A stretch of 64,000 nucleotides of DNA from Pseudoalteromonas luteoviolacea (GTDB lineage: Bacteria; Pseudomonadota; Gammaproteobacteria; Enterobacterales; Alteromonadaceae), in contig NZ_JAKFZS010000003.1 in NCBI RefSeq assembly GCF_021654285.1, positions 186,001 through 250,000 on the forward strand. Reading direction: 5' to 3'. The position numbers and the translations under genes were made by a program. Shown piece after piece: positions 37,961 through 47,089 of this stretch (position 1 is the first letter of the stretch; each line of letters begins with the position of its first letter). A model generated the notes under the pieces. The model saw only the letters and a list, made by a program, of their open reading frames with translations. It ran no database searches and was not told the origin of the DNA.

Positions 37961-40408
37961 GTGAATTTATTAAAAAGATTACTACAGACTATTTTCGCTT
38001 TTGGCCTTCTTGGCGTACTGATCCTGGTCGGTTTATATTTCTATGTAAAATCCGATATTCCCAGCGTCAAAGTCCTTAAAGACGTCCAGTTACAAACCCC
38101 TATGCAGGTATTTACCAGAGAGGGGAAGCTGATCAACCAGTTTGGTGAAAAACGTCGTATACCGGTAAAAATCGCCGATGTACCTGAACCCATGCTCAAT
38201 GCCTTCTTAGCGACAGAAGATAACCGCTTCTATGAACATTTTGGCATTGATCCCATAGGTATAGTGCGCTCTTTTATTGTGCTCGTCAGCACGGGCCAAA
38301 AAAAGCAAGGTGCAAGTACCATCACAATGCAATTGGCAAGAAACTTCTTTTTAACTCGAGAAAAAGCCTATATTCGTAAAGTTAAAGAAATCTTTATTGC
38401 TATACATATTGAGCGCTTGCTGAGTAAAGACGAAATCTTTGAGCTATACCTTAACAAAATTGAATTAGGGCATCGCTCATTTGGTATCGGCGCTGCTGCA
38501 CAAGTGTATTATGGAAAAGAGCTTAACGAGCTAACATTACCTCAAATGGCGATGATTGCTGGCTTACCTAAAGCGCCTTCTGCACTCAACCCGATACGCA
38601 ACCCAACCCGCGCAAAAGCCAGGCGTAATGTCGTGTTAGGCCGTATGCTTGCTGAAAAGTATATTACGCAAGCTGAGTACCAAGACGCTATCAATGCACC
38701 AATCACTGCAAAGCGTCATGGCGCTGAAATTGAGTTATACGCCCCTTATATTTCTGAAATGGTGCGCGCTTACATGGTTGAAACCTACGGCGCAGATACA
38801 GCTTACAACTCAGGTTTTCGCGTATACACGACTGTCGATGCCAGTACACAGGCAGCTGCACAACAAGCGCTGATTGATAACTTACATAATTATGATATGC
38901 GTCATGGTTTCAGAGGACCCAGTGCTCGTTATTGGCAGGCTGAAGATACTCCGTGGAGTGTGACACAAATCACCGAACGGCTGAAAAAAGTCAAAGCAAT
39001 TGACCCGCTTCACGCCGCAGTCGTCACCGCGATTGAAGAGCAATCCGCTGAAGTTATCCTTAAATCAGGCGAAACCATTACATTAGACTGGCCAGCTATA
39101 AACTGGGCACGAGCTTATATTAATGAACGCCGTCAGGGCCATGCGCCAAAATCTGCGGCAGATATTTTAGCCCCAGGCATGCAAGTCTGGGTCCGTCGTG
39201 TTGATCAAACATGGATGTTAAGCCAATTACCACAACCTGCCAGTGCACTGGTTTCACTCGATCCACAAAACGGTCAAATTAAAGCGCTTGTCGGTGGCTA
39301 TAGCTTTAAGCAAAGCCAGTACAATCGAGCGGTTCAAGCCAAACGTCAGGTTGGCTCAAACATTAAACCGTTTATCTATTCAGCAGCTTTAGAAGGCGAT
39401 TATACACTTGCAACCATCATTAACGATGCTCCAATTAATCATTGGGACAAAAGCCTAGGCGTTGCTTGGCGACCAAAAAATAGCCCTGACGTATACAGTG
39501 GTCCAATTCGTATTCGCAGAGCCCTTGCCCAATCAAAAAATGTCGTCTCCGTGCGGCTGATGCGTGGTGTTGGATTAAATAATACCGCCGATCACATTCT
39601 TAAATTTGGCTTTGATGATGCAGATGTCGTGCGCAGTGAATCTCTTGCGCTGGGGAGTGCAGCCATGACCCCGCTGGAAATGGCAAGAGGTATGAGTGCA
39701 TTTGCCAATGGCGGTCACCTGATTGAACCCTACTTTATCGACCGACTTACCGATGCGTTTGGTAATGAGCTGGGTACTGCGAGCCCACTACGTGTTTGCA
39801 ACGAAGATGAATTAGAGGTAGATCCCTATACATGTGCACCGAGAATTATCTCTGAGAAAAATGCGTTCTTAGTGGCTGATGCACTAAAAAGTGCTATTTG
39901 GGGCGGAGGCAGTTGGCGACACAAAACAGGTTGGACAGGCACAGGTTGGCGTGCACAAACGCTAAAACGAAAAGATTTAGCGGGTAAAACGGGCACCACC
40001 AACAATGCGGTCGATACTTGGTTTACCGGCTTTAACCGTAACCTATTGACCACAGTGTGGGTAGGCTTTGATGATGCCAGTAAACCCTTGGGCAGAGCAG
40101 CCTACAATAGCAACCTAGGTAAAAAGCAAATCGTCGGCGCCGAAGCAGGTGCCACTACGGCACAGCCTGCATGGGTTAGCTTTATGCGACATGCACTCAA
40201 AGAGGCACCACTGGCACCAATAGAACCGCCACCTGGATTAGTTTCAATCAGAATTGATTTAAAAACAGGGCTATTAAGTGAAAAAAATGACTATACCAGT
40301 CGTTTTGAGTACTTTGAACGCGGCACTGCCCCGACCAAATATGTTTTAGACTCTGGTAGTAGTACCCCCTTTGAAGATGCCCTACCAGCCACAGAAGAAC
40401 TATTTTGA
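37961..40408 (+). CDS. mrcA: Penicillin-binding protein 1A
   Basis: Bifunctional class A PBP making and cross-linking peptidoglycan. It is 815 aa (E. coli 850). An N-terminal membrane anchor (about 8-28) is followed by a GT51 glycosyltransferase domain, with catalytic Glu in ATEDNRFYEHFGID and the QLARNFFL motif. An OB-like insert precedes the transpeptidase: SxxK is SNIK in RQVGSNIKPF, SxN is SKN in AQSKNVVS, and KTG is in AGKTGTTNN. The start is GTG at 37961. Confidence 0.97.
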   Translation: MNLLKRLLQTIFAFGLLGVLILVGLYFYVKSDIPSVKVLKDVQLQTPMQVFTREGKLINQFGEKRRIPVKIADVPEPMLNAFLATEDNRFYEHFGIDPIGIVRSFIVLVSTGQKKQGASTITMQLARNFFLTREKAYIRKVKEIFIAIHIERLLSKDEIFELYLNKIELGHRSFGIGAAAQVYYGKELNELTLPQMAMIAGLPKAPSALNPIRNPTRAKARRNVVLGRMLAEKYITQAEYQDAINAPITAKRHGAEIELYAPYISEMVRAYMVETYGADTAYNSGFRVYTTVDASTQAAAQQALIDNLHNYDMRHGFRGPSARYWQAEDTPWSVTQITERLKKVKAIDPLHAAVVTAIEEQSAEVILKSGETITLDWPAINWARAYINERRQGHAPKSAADILAPGMQVWVRRVDQTWMLSQLPQPASALVSLDPQNGQIKALVGGYSFKQSQYNRAVQAKRQVGSNIKPFIYSAALEGDYTLATIINDAPINHWDKSLGVAWRPKNSPDVYSGPIRIRRALAQSKNVVSVRLMRGVGLNNTADHILKFGFDDADVVRSESLALGSAAMTPLEMARGMSAFANGGHLIEPYFIDRLTDAFGNELGTASPLRVCNEDELEVDPYTCAPRIISEKNAFLVADALKSAIWGGGSWRHKTGWTGTGWRAQTLKRKDLAGKTGTTNNAVDTWFTGFNRNLLTTVWVGFDDASKPLGRAAYNSNLGKKQIVGAEAGATTAQPAWVSFMRHALKEAPLAPIEPPPGLVSIRIDLKTGLLSEKNDYTSRFEYFERGTAPTKYVLDSGSSTPFEDALPATEELF

Positions 40409-40416
40409 AGATAATA

Positions 40417-40445
40417 AAAAAGGCCATGCTAAGCATGGCCTTTTA
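40417..40445. terminator. Bidirectional terminator between mrcA and metL
   Basis: AAAAGGCCATGC pairs with GCATGGCCTTTT around a TAA loop, flanked by A and T runs that serve both convergent genes. Confidence 0.9.
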
Positions 40446-40475
40446 CTTATTCATTCTCTTAGCAAAAAAGAATGA

Positions 40476-42824
40476 TTACTTGAGCTTTTGAGTTAACCAG
40501 TACAAATCTGAATGTATGCCTGCTGCTGTCACTTCTTTACCCGCACCAGGGCCTTGGATAACCAATGGATTACTTTCATACCATTGGCTGGTGATCACAA
40601 ATATATTGTCACCAGGCGTTAGATTTGCGATTGCACTACCGGCTTCTGCATAAGCAATACCGACTTTCGCACTGACTTTACCTTGGGAGTCGACCTCTAA
40701 TGCACCGGTATAGCGCAATGCTTTACCTTCAGATTGTGCTTGCTCATAACGAGATTGGTAAAACTCATCTAGCGCTTCACGCTTGGCCAAAAACGAATCC
40801 CAGTCACCGTCAGCCAGATGCGCAGGCATCAAAGGTTCTAGAGCGATGTCGTCAACATCAAGCTGTAAACCTAGGTCTCTGGCTAAAATAAGCAGTTTAC
40901 GCTGCATATCTCGTCCTGATAAATCCTCTCGAGGATCAGGCTCTGTATAGCCCATGGACTGTGCTTCTAACACCAGTTCAGAAAACGCTTTACTGCCATC
41001 AAAGCTGCTACATAACCACGAAAGCGTCCCGGAGAATACCCCCTCAATGCGCGTCACTGTATCGCCACTATTTTGTAAATCCGCTAGGGCAAAATTAATC
41101 GGTAATCCTGCACCAACACTGGTGTTATATCGCCAATGCAAGTTACGCTCTTGTAGCTGCTCAAGCAGCTTACCATACCAAGCTTGCTCTGCTGTGCCTG
41201 CATATTTATTGGCACTGATCAGGTGACAATCATGTGCGACAAAACTAGGGTACATATTGCTAAAGGCATCGCTGGCAGTGATGTCTATCACGACCTTATT
41301 TTCATAATCAAGCTCACCAATGCGCTCTAGTAAATCTGTTGGCTGATAGTCTTGTGCTTCACTACGCCACTGCTGCTGCCAGTTTTCAATATTAATACCA
41401 CTTGGGCAAAACAACATTTCTTTCGAGCGAACCAAGGCGACAACTTTAAGATCGAAGGTCGCTTGGAGCTTTTTAACTTGTTTTTGGCATTGCTCAACAA
41501 ATACCTCACCGACATTGCCAAGTCCGGCGATGATCACAGCAAGTTCTCGACCTTTGTTCACCAATTTATCATGCAAAATAGCCAGTACATCACTGTCTAT
41601 TGATTGATCTGTTAAGAACAAGGCATAGCTACCATCGCTGTGGGTAAAGCGAACAACCACATCTTGCTGCTCTAACACAGTAGCAGCCTGCTGATTTAAG
41701 TGAGCCGTTTCATGACTCGGCGCAACAATTGCCAGCCCTCTGAGATGTGACTCAACAATGTTACCCCGCCCTGCTAAATGACTCGCAACAGCATGCGTGT
41801 CCTTACTTGGCACAAGTAAATAATCATCACCCCCTTTATTAAAGTGATGAATACTATGCTGTATTAGCTGACTCAAAGTACGAACTTCGCCAACAGCTAG
41901 TCCTTCAACACGGATCAAATCTAGCTCATCAAAGGTGGTGATAAAACGTTTGTCTTTGCTATAGCCTTGCTTAACGATTTCTGTACCAACGACCTCTGGG
42001 TCATAGCTACTACGAACTTGTAATTTTATATTGGTATCTTTTAATGGAGAAAGTGTTTTCGCATGAAGTACAGGGTTGCCAAGGCGAGCTAATAGGTTGG
42101 CTTGAACACGGCACACTTTTGGATATTTTATCGCAGAACTCACTTTACGAGGGTCCGTGCTAAATACGCCCTGCGTATCAGTCCAAATTGAAACCGCTTT
42201 GGCACCAATATAGTTAGCGAGTAAAGTTGCGCTATAGTCACTGCCATTACGTCCAAGTGTAATTGTTTTTGCGTCGCAATCTGAGGCAATAAAGCCAGTC
42301 ACAACGTAAATCTTATCCGCTTTAATTTGCGCAAGACAAGCTTGCTTATTTTGAGCGTGTAATAATTGTCCCTGATGCTGTGTGAACAGCGTTCTTGCAT
42401 CCACATCCTGTGAGTCTACATTTAACGTGCAAAGCAAACGCGCTAATAATCTTGCTGACCAAATCTCGCCATAAGCCAGCAAGGTCGCCTCGTGCAACAC
42501 GCCACCCTTGGCCGCTTTAGCAATGCTCTGCAATTCATCTTTTAGTTGGCTTGATAATGCTCTCACCTGTTGACTATCAAATAGCTCGCTTAGAAGCTGA
42601 TTTTGATGATTTTCTACCTGCAATAAGATGTCGTTAAATCCATTGTCATCTTTTTGCACATAGCTTTGCCATAGCTTGACCAAAGTATTGGTCGTTTTAC
42701 CGGCCGCAGAAACGACTACACAATCACCCGCTTGGCATTGGCCCAAAATGATATTTGCAACCGCTTGATAGCGCGCTGCTGAGCTCAGGCTTGAGCCACC
42801 AAATTTATGTACTACTTTTGTCAT
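40476..42824 (-). CDS. metL: Bifunctional aspartate kinase II / homoserine dehydrogenase II
   Basis: Fusion enzyme for the first and third steps of the aspartate pathway toward methionine. The aspartokinase domain opens with VVHKFGGSSL. ACT-like segments sit in the middle. The homoserine dehydrogenase half begins AVIIAGLGNVGEVFVEQ and contains SANKYAGTAEQ and YNTSVGAGLPI. The ATG at 42824 is taken because it gives the universal kinase N-terminus (782 aa); the frame runs 17 codons upstream into metB. Only 4 bp separate it from the metB stop. Confidence 0.95.
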   Translation of the reverse strand: MTKVVHKFGGSSLSSAARYQAVANIILGQCQAGDCVVVSAAGKTTNTLVKLWQSYVQKDDNGFNDILLQVENHQNQLLSELFDSQQVRALSSQLKDELQSIAKAAKGGVLHEATLLAYGEIWSARLLARLLCTLNVDSQDVDARTLFTQHQGQLLHAQNKQACLAQIKADKIYVVTGFIASDCDAKTITLGRNGSDYSATLLANYIGAKAVSIWTDTQGVFSTDPRKVSSAIKYPKVCRVQANLLARLGNPVLHAKTLSPLKDTNIKLQVRSSYDPEVVGTEIVKQGYSKDKRFITTFDELDLIRVEGLAVGEVRTLSQLIQHSIHHFNKGGDDYLLVPSKDTHAVASHLAGRGNIVESHLRGLAIVAPSHETAHLNQQAATVLEQQDVVVRFTHSDGSYALFLTDQSIDSDVLAILHDKLVNKGRELAVIIAGLGNVGEVFVEQCQKQVKKLQATFDLKVVALVRSKEMLFCPSGINIENWQQQWRSEAQDYQPTDLLERIGELDYENKVVIDITASDAFSNMYPSFVAHDCHLISANKYAGTAEQAWYGKLLEQLQERNLHWRYNTSVGAGLPINFALADLQNSGDTVTRIEGVFSGTLSWLCSSFDGSKAFSELVLEAQSMGYTEPDPREDLSGRDMQRKLLILARDLGLQLDVDDIALEPLMPAHLADGDWDSFLAKREALDEFYQSRYEQAQSEGKALRYTGALEVDSQGKVSAKVGIAYAEAGSAIANLTPGDNIFVITSQWYESNPLVIQGPGAGKEVTAAGIHSDLYWLTQKLK

Positions 42825-42828
42825 GTGC

Positions 42829-44052
42829 TTACCATAAAACCGTATGTGCTGGTGATAATTTAAAATCTTTGGCACTGTCTGAGCTACCTGATTCAGGGCT
42901 ATTTACTTTTTGAAAAGCCAGCTCTAAATCAGCAAGTAAATCTTCTACATCTTCGATACCAACTGAAATACGGATCAAAGTATCTCCAACGCCTGCTTCA
43001 AGACGAGCCTGTGGTTCCATGCCCGCGTGAGTCATGGTCGCTGGGTGACAAATTAAGCTTTCCACACCGCCTAAAGATTCTGCCAAGGAGAACTGAGAAA
43101 GTGAGGTTAAAAATGTCGCAGAGTCTTTCAGAGTCCCTTTAATATCAAAACTCACCATGCCACCAAACCCATGCTGCTGCTTTTTCGCAAGTGCGTGTTG
43201 AGGGTGAGACGCAAGGCCTGGGTAATATACTTGCTCAACAAAAGGTGATGATTCTAAATACTGCGCAATCGCCAATGCATTTTGCTCATGCTGCTTTAGG
43301 CGTACTTTTAACGTTCTTAAACCGCGCAGCGTTAAGTAGCTATCAAACGGAGAACCTGTGATCCCAATATTATTCGCCCACCAAGCAAGCTCATCGCCAA
43401 GCTCCTGAGTCCGTGCAATAACGGCACCACCAACAACATCTGAGTGGCCATTAATAAATTTAGTGGTTGAATGCACCACGATGTCTACACCGAACGCAAT
43501 TGGATTTTGCAATGCCGGTGATAAAAATGTATTGTCCGCCGCAACCAAAGCACCACACCCATGTGCAGCACTCACCACGGCCTCAATATCCGTTAAACGT
43601 AAAATAGGGTTACTCGGTGTTTCTATCCAAACAATCTTAGGTGCAATCTCTGCAATTTGCGCAAGGCTGTCAGGCTGAGTCAAATCAAGTACTTTTACTT
43701 TCAATAAGCCACGTTTCTCTAACGATGTAAATAAGCGGTAGCTTCCACCATAACAGTCATGTGGAATAACCAGCGTATCATCGTGATTTAACAGCTGTGT
43801 GACTAGGTGAACTGCAGCCATGCCAGTTGCAGTGATAATGCCTTTTTCACCGCCTTCAAGTTGCGTCAGTGTATCGGCTAATATATCGCGATTTGGATTA
43901 CCACTGCGACCGTAATCATAGTCTCGCTTCTTATCAAAATCAGCAAAAGAATAGGTCGTAGATAAATAAAGAGGAGGCACAACTGCACCGTGATGCTTGT
44001 CAGCATCGATGCCATTTCTTACGGCAATCGTTGACTTTTTACTTTGGCTCAT
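42829..44052 (-). CDS. metB: Cystathionine gamma-synthase
   Basis: PLP enzyme joining O-succinylhomoserine and cysteine to cystathionine. The PLP lysine is K198 in HSTTKFINGHSDVVGG, with the Cys/Met-metabolism motifs YGRSGNPNRD and IETPSNPILR. It is 407 aa, about 20 longer than E. coli MetB owing to a C-terminal tail. A gamma-lyase or O-acetylhomoserine enzyme is a less likely alternative given the MetJ-metL context. Met boxes lie upstream. Confidence 0.93.
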   Translation of the reverse strand: MSQSKKSTIAVRNGIDADKHHGAVVPPLYLSTTYSFADFDKKRDYDYGRSGNPNRDILADTLTQLEGGEKGIITATGMAAVHLVTQLLNHDDTLVIPHDCYGGSYRLFTSLEKRGLLKVKVLDLTQPDSLAQIAEIAPKIVWIETPSNPILRLTDIEAVVSAAHGCGALVAADNTFLSPALQNPIAFGVDIVVHSTTKFINGHSDVVGGAVIARTQELGDELAWWANNIGITGSPFDSYLTLRGLRTLKVRLKQHEQNALAIAQYLESSPFVEQVYYPGLASHPQHALAKKQQHGFGGMVSFDIKGTLKDSATFLTSLSQFSLAESLGGVESLICHPATMTHAGMEPQARLEAGVGDTLIRISVGIEDVEDLLADLELAFQKVNSPESGSSDSAKDFKLSPAHTVLW

Positions 44053-44061
44053 AGGTCACCT

Positions 44062-44101
44062 AGATACTTGGATGTTTAGACGTCTAAAAGGTTAGATGAA
44101 C
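44062..44101. promoter_or_regulatory. MetJ operator: tandem Met boxes
   Basis: A perfect Met box AGACGTCT (44078-44085) is the centre of an 8-bp-phased series of weaker boxes: AGATACTT at 44062, GGATGTTT at 44070 and AGATGAAC at 44094. It begins 10 bp upstream of the metB start, where MetJ with S-adenosylmethionine should repress metBL. AGATGTCA at 44110 is a further 6/8 match, in phase with the perfect box, although the intermediate box at 44102 is poor. Confidence 0.82.
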
Positions 44102-44380
44102 AACCGAAAGATGTCAAAACATTTATCCTTCTATATGGCTAAATAACTAGTATTTGACTATCTTATTCAAACCGATAAAATTTCGCCACGAAAGCGATAA
44201 AGGATGTCAATAAGACTGGATCTTTGACCAAATATGGCAAAAGACCGAGTATTCTGCCAATTTCCTGTACAATGCACACACATAAATTTTGTGCGAAGTA
44301 CATACCGTCTGCAGTTCACTCAGCACGCAAAATACAGTCTTATTTGCATTCAAGGTAAACACTGAGGCAAGTACACAATT
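44102..44380. other. metB-metJ divergent spacer, remainder
   Basis: The gap between metB and metJ is 328 bp; beyond the Met boxes it should contain both promoters. No ORF is convincing and I cannot fix a single promoter. Confidence 0.4.
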
Positions 44381-44701
44381 ATGGCTAAATGGAACGGTGA
44401 ATATGTTCACCCTTATGCAGAACACGGTAAAAAATCAGAACAAGTGAAAAAGATCACAGTTTCAATTCCTCTGAATGTACTTAAAGTACTGACGGATGAA
44501 AGGACTCGTCGACAGGTGAATAACCTGCGCCATGCAACAAACAGTGAATTATTGTGTGAAGCTTTTCTTCATGCCTTTACAGGGCAACCTTTGCCAAACG
44601 ATGAAGATTTAAGAAAAGATAACCCTGAAAAGATCCCTGCGGAAGTTCGTGAAATCATGGAAAAAATGGGCTTAGAAATCCCAGAGATCAACGAAGATTA
44701 A
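44381..44701 (+). CDS. metJ: Methionine repressor MetJ
   Basis: Ribbon-helix-helix repressor (106 aa) using S-adenosylmethionine as corepressor. The DNA-binding strand [15 protein letters not shown] and the [30 protein letters not shown] block match E. coli MetJ almost residue for residue. It is divergent from metBL, which carries its operators. Confidence 0.98.
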   Translation: MAKWNGEYVHPYAEHGKKSEQVKKITVSIPLNVLKVLTDERTRRQVNNLRHATNSELLCEAFLHAFTGQPLPNDEDLRKDNPEKIPAEVREIMEKMGLEIPEINED

Positions 44702-44719
44702 GTCTTTGTTCAGGCCAAA

Positions 44720-44752
44720 AAAAAGCCTCACAAATTGAAGTGAGGCTTTTTT
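44720..44752. terminator. Bidirectional terminator between metJ and the malic enzyme gene
   Basis: AAAAAGCCTCAC (44720-44731) pairs with GTGAGGCTTTTT around an 8-nt loop, with A and T runs at the two sides. Confidence 0.9.
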
Positions 44753-44763
44753 GTATCTGGTGA

Positions 44764-46005
44764 TTAGGCCATGTAATTTTCTGGCATATCAATTTGCGCA
44801 ACACCTGAGTCAATTGCAGCTTGTGCAACCGCTTTCGCTATGCGAGGAAGTAAGCGCGGATCCATTGGTTTTGGAATAATATACTCTGAACCAAACTCGA
44901 GTGTATCCACTTCTGCTGCAACCAATACTTCTTGAGGTACAGGTTCTTTAGCAATACTGCGGATCGCTTCCACTGCTGCAATCTTCATTTCATCGTTAAT
45001 AGCGGTTGCACGTACATCCAGCGCACCACGGAAAATGAATGGGAAACACAGTACGTTATTAACCTGATTAGGATAATCAGAGCGGCCTGTCGCCATAATT
45101 AAATCATCACGCGCACCATGCGCCACTTCTGGGCTGATCTCTGGATCTGGATTAGAACATGCAAATACCACTGGCTTATCAGCCATCAACTTCAAGTCTT
45201 CCGGTGATAATAAGTCAGGACCTGATACACCAACAAACACATCAGCTTCAGCAATGACATCTTGCAAAGTACGCTTGTCCGTATTGTTGGCAAACAACGT
45301 TTTGTATTCATTTAAGTCATCGCGACGAGTATGGATAACACCTTTACGGTCTAGCATATAAATGTGCTCGCGTTGTGCACCACATTTAATCAATAGCTCC
45401 ATACATGCGATAGCTGCAGCACCTGCACCTAAGCACACAATGATGGCTTCTTTGATGTCTTTACCTTGAATTTCAAGTGCGTTTAACATACCCGCAGCTG
45501 TTACAATCGCTGTTCCGTGTTGATCATCATGGAAAACCGGTACATCACAACGCTCAATCAACGCTTTTTCGATCTCGAAACACTCAGGTGCTTTGATATC
45601 TTCTAAGTTAATACCACCGAATGTATCTGCAATGTTTGCAACGGTATTGATAAAGTCTTCAGTTGTGTTGTGCTTCACTTCAATATCAATTGAATCCAAT
45701 CCAGCAAAACGCTTAAATAGAAGTGCTTTACCTTCCATCACAGGCTTAGACGCCAATGGACCTAAATTACCTAGGCCTAAAATAGCAGTACCATTACTGA
45801 TAACAGCTACCATATTGCCTTTGCCGGTATAACGATATGCATTGGCTGGATCTGCTGCAATTTCACGTACAGGTTCTGCAACACCTGGACTATAAGCTAG
45901 GGCAAGATCTTTTACTGATTCAGCTGGCTTTGTCAGCTCAACACTGATTTTACCTGGGACGGGGTGTGCGTGGTAATGTAATGCTTTTTCACGTAAATCT
46001 GACAT
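44764..46005 (-). CDS. Malic enzyme (NADP-type, short form)
   Basis: Oxidative decarboxylation of malate to pyruvate, yielding reduced cofactor. At 413 aa it has the malic N-terminal domain (YSPGVAEPVREIA, GLGNLGPLASKPVMEGKA) and the NAD(P)-binding domain (CLGAGAAAIACMELL) but lacks the phosphotransacetylase-like C-terminal half of E. coli MaeB. The metal-site block VFHDDQHGTAIV is intact. Cofactor choice is predicted from family only. It is a single gene interrupting the metJ-rpmE linkage seen in E. coli. Confidence 0.9.
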   Translation of the reverse strand: MSDLREKALHYHAHPVPGKISVELTKPAESVKDLALAYSPGVAEPVREIAADPANAYRYTGKGNMVAVISNGTAILGLGNLGPLASKPVMEGKALLFKRFAGLDSIDIEVKHNTTEDFINTVANIADTFGGINLEDIKAPECFEIEKALIERCDVPVFHDDQHGTAIVTAAGMLNALEIQGKDIKEAIIVCLGAGAAAIACMELLIKCGAQREHIYMLDRKGVIHTRRDDLNEYKTLFANNTDKRTLQDVIAEADVFVGVSGPDLLSPEDLKLMADKPVVFACSNPDPEISPEVAHGARDDLIMATGRSDYPNQVNNVLCFPFIFRGALDVRATAINDEMKIAAVEAIRSIAKEPVPQEVLVAAEVDTLEFGSEYIIPKPMDPRLLPRIAKAVAQAAIDSGVAQIDMPENYMA

Positions 46006-46576
46006 GACGCGATTTTTTCCTACGAGAAGTTAAAAGTGAGAGTGAGATAAAAATTCGCTAACTGCTTTCAACAATACCTTTTTTGAAAATTAATTCAAGC
46101 ACTATCAGGTCTATCCTGTTAGCCGATATTTTTTGTAATTTAGCGACTTTTAAGCCACTTTTCATCAATATTTACTGCAATAATTTAACGCTTACACATA
46201 CTAAACAGGGCGACAATAGATTAATTAATATGCAAAAAAAACAATAAAATCAACTTTAAACAACAATCACAGCATTAATCCAACTTTAAAGAAAGATAAC
46301 TACATTTAGTGACATTTAGATGACTTTAATAGCAAATTTAACCCGCATAACTATTCATGACTTAGGTAAATTTAAACACTCGACACCAACCTGTTAATCA
46401 TAAAAACGAGGTCACAGAAGCGATGGTTTATTATGCTAACAATCTATTGTTTTAACTATGTTATAGAACAAATATGGCAACTTTTTAATACAATACCAAG
46501 TTGCGAGTGATTTTTATTGCGAGAGAAAGAAAAGAAAGTAATTTATATAGGAGGTAATTGATTTACTCTTAAACGA
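46006..46576. other. AT-rich gene-free region upstream of the malic enzyme gene
   Basis: Strongly AT-rich and without a credible ORF. It contains a 10-bp direct repeat CAACTTTAAA at 46251 and 46281, exactly 30 bp apart, and an isolated perfect Shine-Dalgarno-like AGGAGGT at 46549-46555 with no useful ORF behind it. Confidence 0.45.
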
Positions 46577-46578
46577 AA

Positions 46579-46598
46579 AAAGCACCCGTAGGTGCTTT
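46579..46598 (-). terminator. rpmE terminator
   Basis: On the minus strand GAAAGCACC and GGTGCTTT form a stem with a TACG loop running into TTTTTTCG, 22 bp after the rpmE stop. Confidence 0.88.
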
Positions 46599-46619
46599 CT
46601 CTTGCTGACTAAGTCGTAA

Positions 46620-46835
46620 TTAACGCTTAGCAGATAGCGCACCGAAGCGCTTGTTGAAGCGATCAACACGACCACCTGTGTCAAGGATCTTCTGCTTACC
46701 AGTGTAGAATGGGTGACATGCAGAACATACGTCTAGGTGAATGTCTTTACAAAGAGTTGAACGCGTCTCGAATTTGTTACCACAAGAACAAGTTGCTGAG
46801 ATCGTCTCGTACTTAGGATGAATACCGTCTTTCAT
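46620..46835 (-). CDS. rpmE: 50S ribosomal protein L31, zinc-binding form
   Basis: bL31 of the large subunit (71 aa). It is the zinc (C+) paralogue: CSC at residues 16-18 and CSAC near 37-40 supply the ligands. The HPFYTGKQK and [10 protein letters not shown] segments are typical. Divergent from priA as in E. coli, it has its own terminator. A hairpin is present in its leader. Confidence 0.97.
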   Translation of the reverse strand: MKDGIHPKYETISATCSCGNKFETRSTLCKDIHLDVCSACHPFYTGKQKILDTGGRVDRFNKRFGALSAKR

Positions 46836-46867
46836 AGGAAACCTCTAGTTTAAGGCCGTATCGCTCT

Positions 46868-46884
46868 CCAAACCCGAAGTTTGG
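46868..46884 (-). promoter_or_regulatory. Hairpin in the rpmE leader
   Basis: CCAAAC and GTTTGG flank a TTCGG loop 33 bp upstream of the rpmE ATG. Autogenous control of rpmE through its leader has been reported in gammaproteobacteria, so this is a candidate L31-binding element; the match to that motif is not verified here. Confidence 0.4.
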
Positions 46885-47089
46885 CACCATACGTCGTTAT
46901 ACAAATAAATTGGACGCGTATTTTAGGACTTTCATGTACAAACTACAAGCAATAAATTAGTTATTATGGGGATTTTTATTATTCCTGTTCGCTATCCATA
47001 ATTTAGCCTCACAAGCATAGGGCGATAAGGTATAATCAGCCCAATTCACTTTCATACTTTACGCAATCGGCGGATCACTTGGAGAGCAC

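Noticed and set aside
46549..46575. Perfect AGGAGGT that might precede a small gene
   Set aside because: The only nearby start (TTG) gives a four-codon frame before TAA; no usable ORF.
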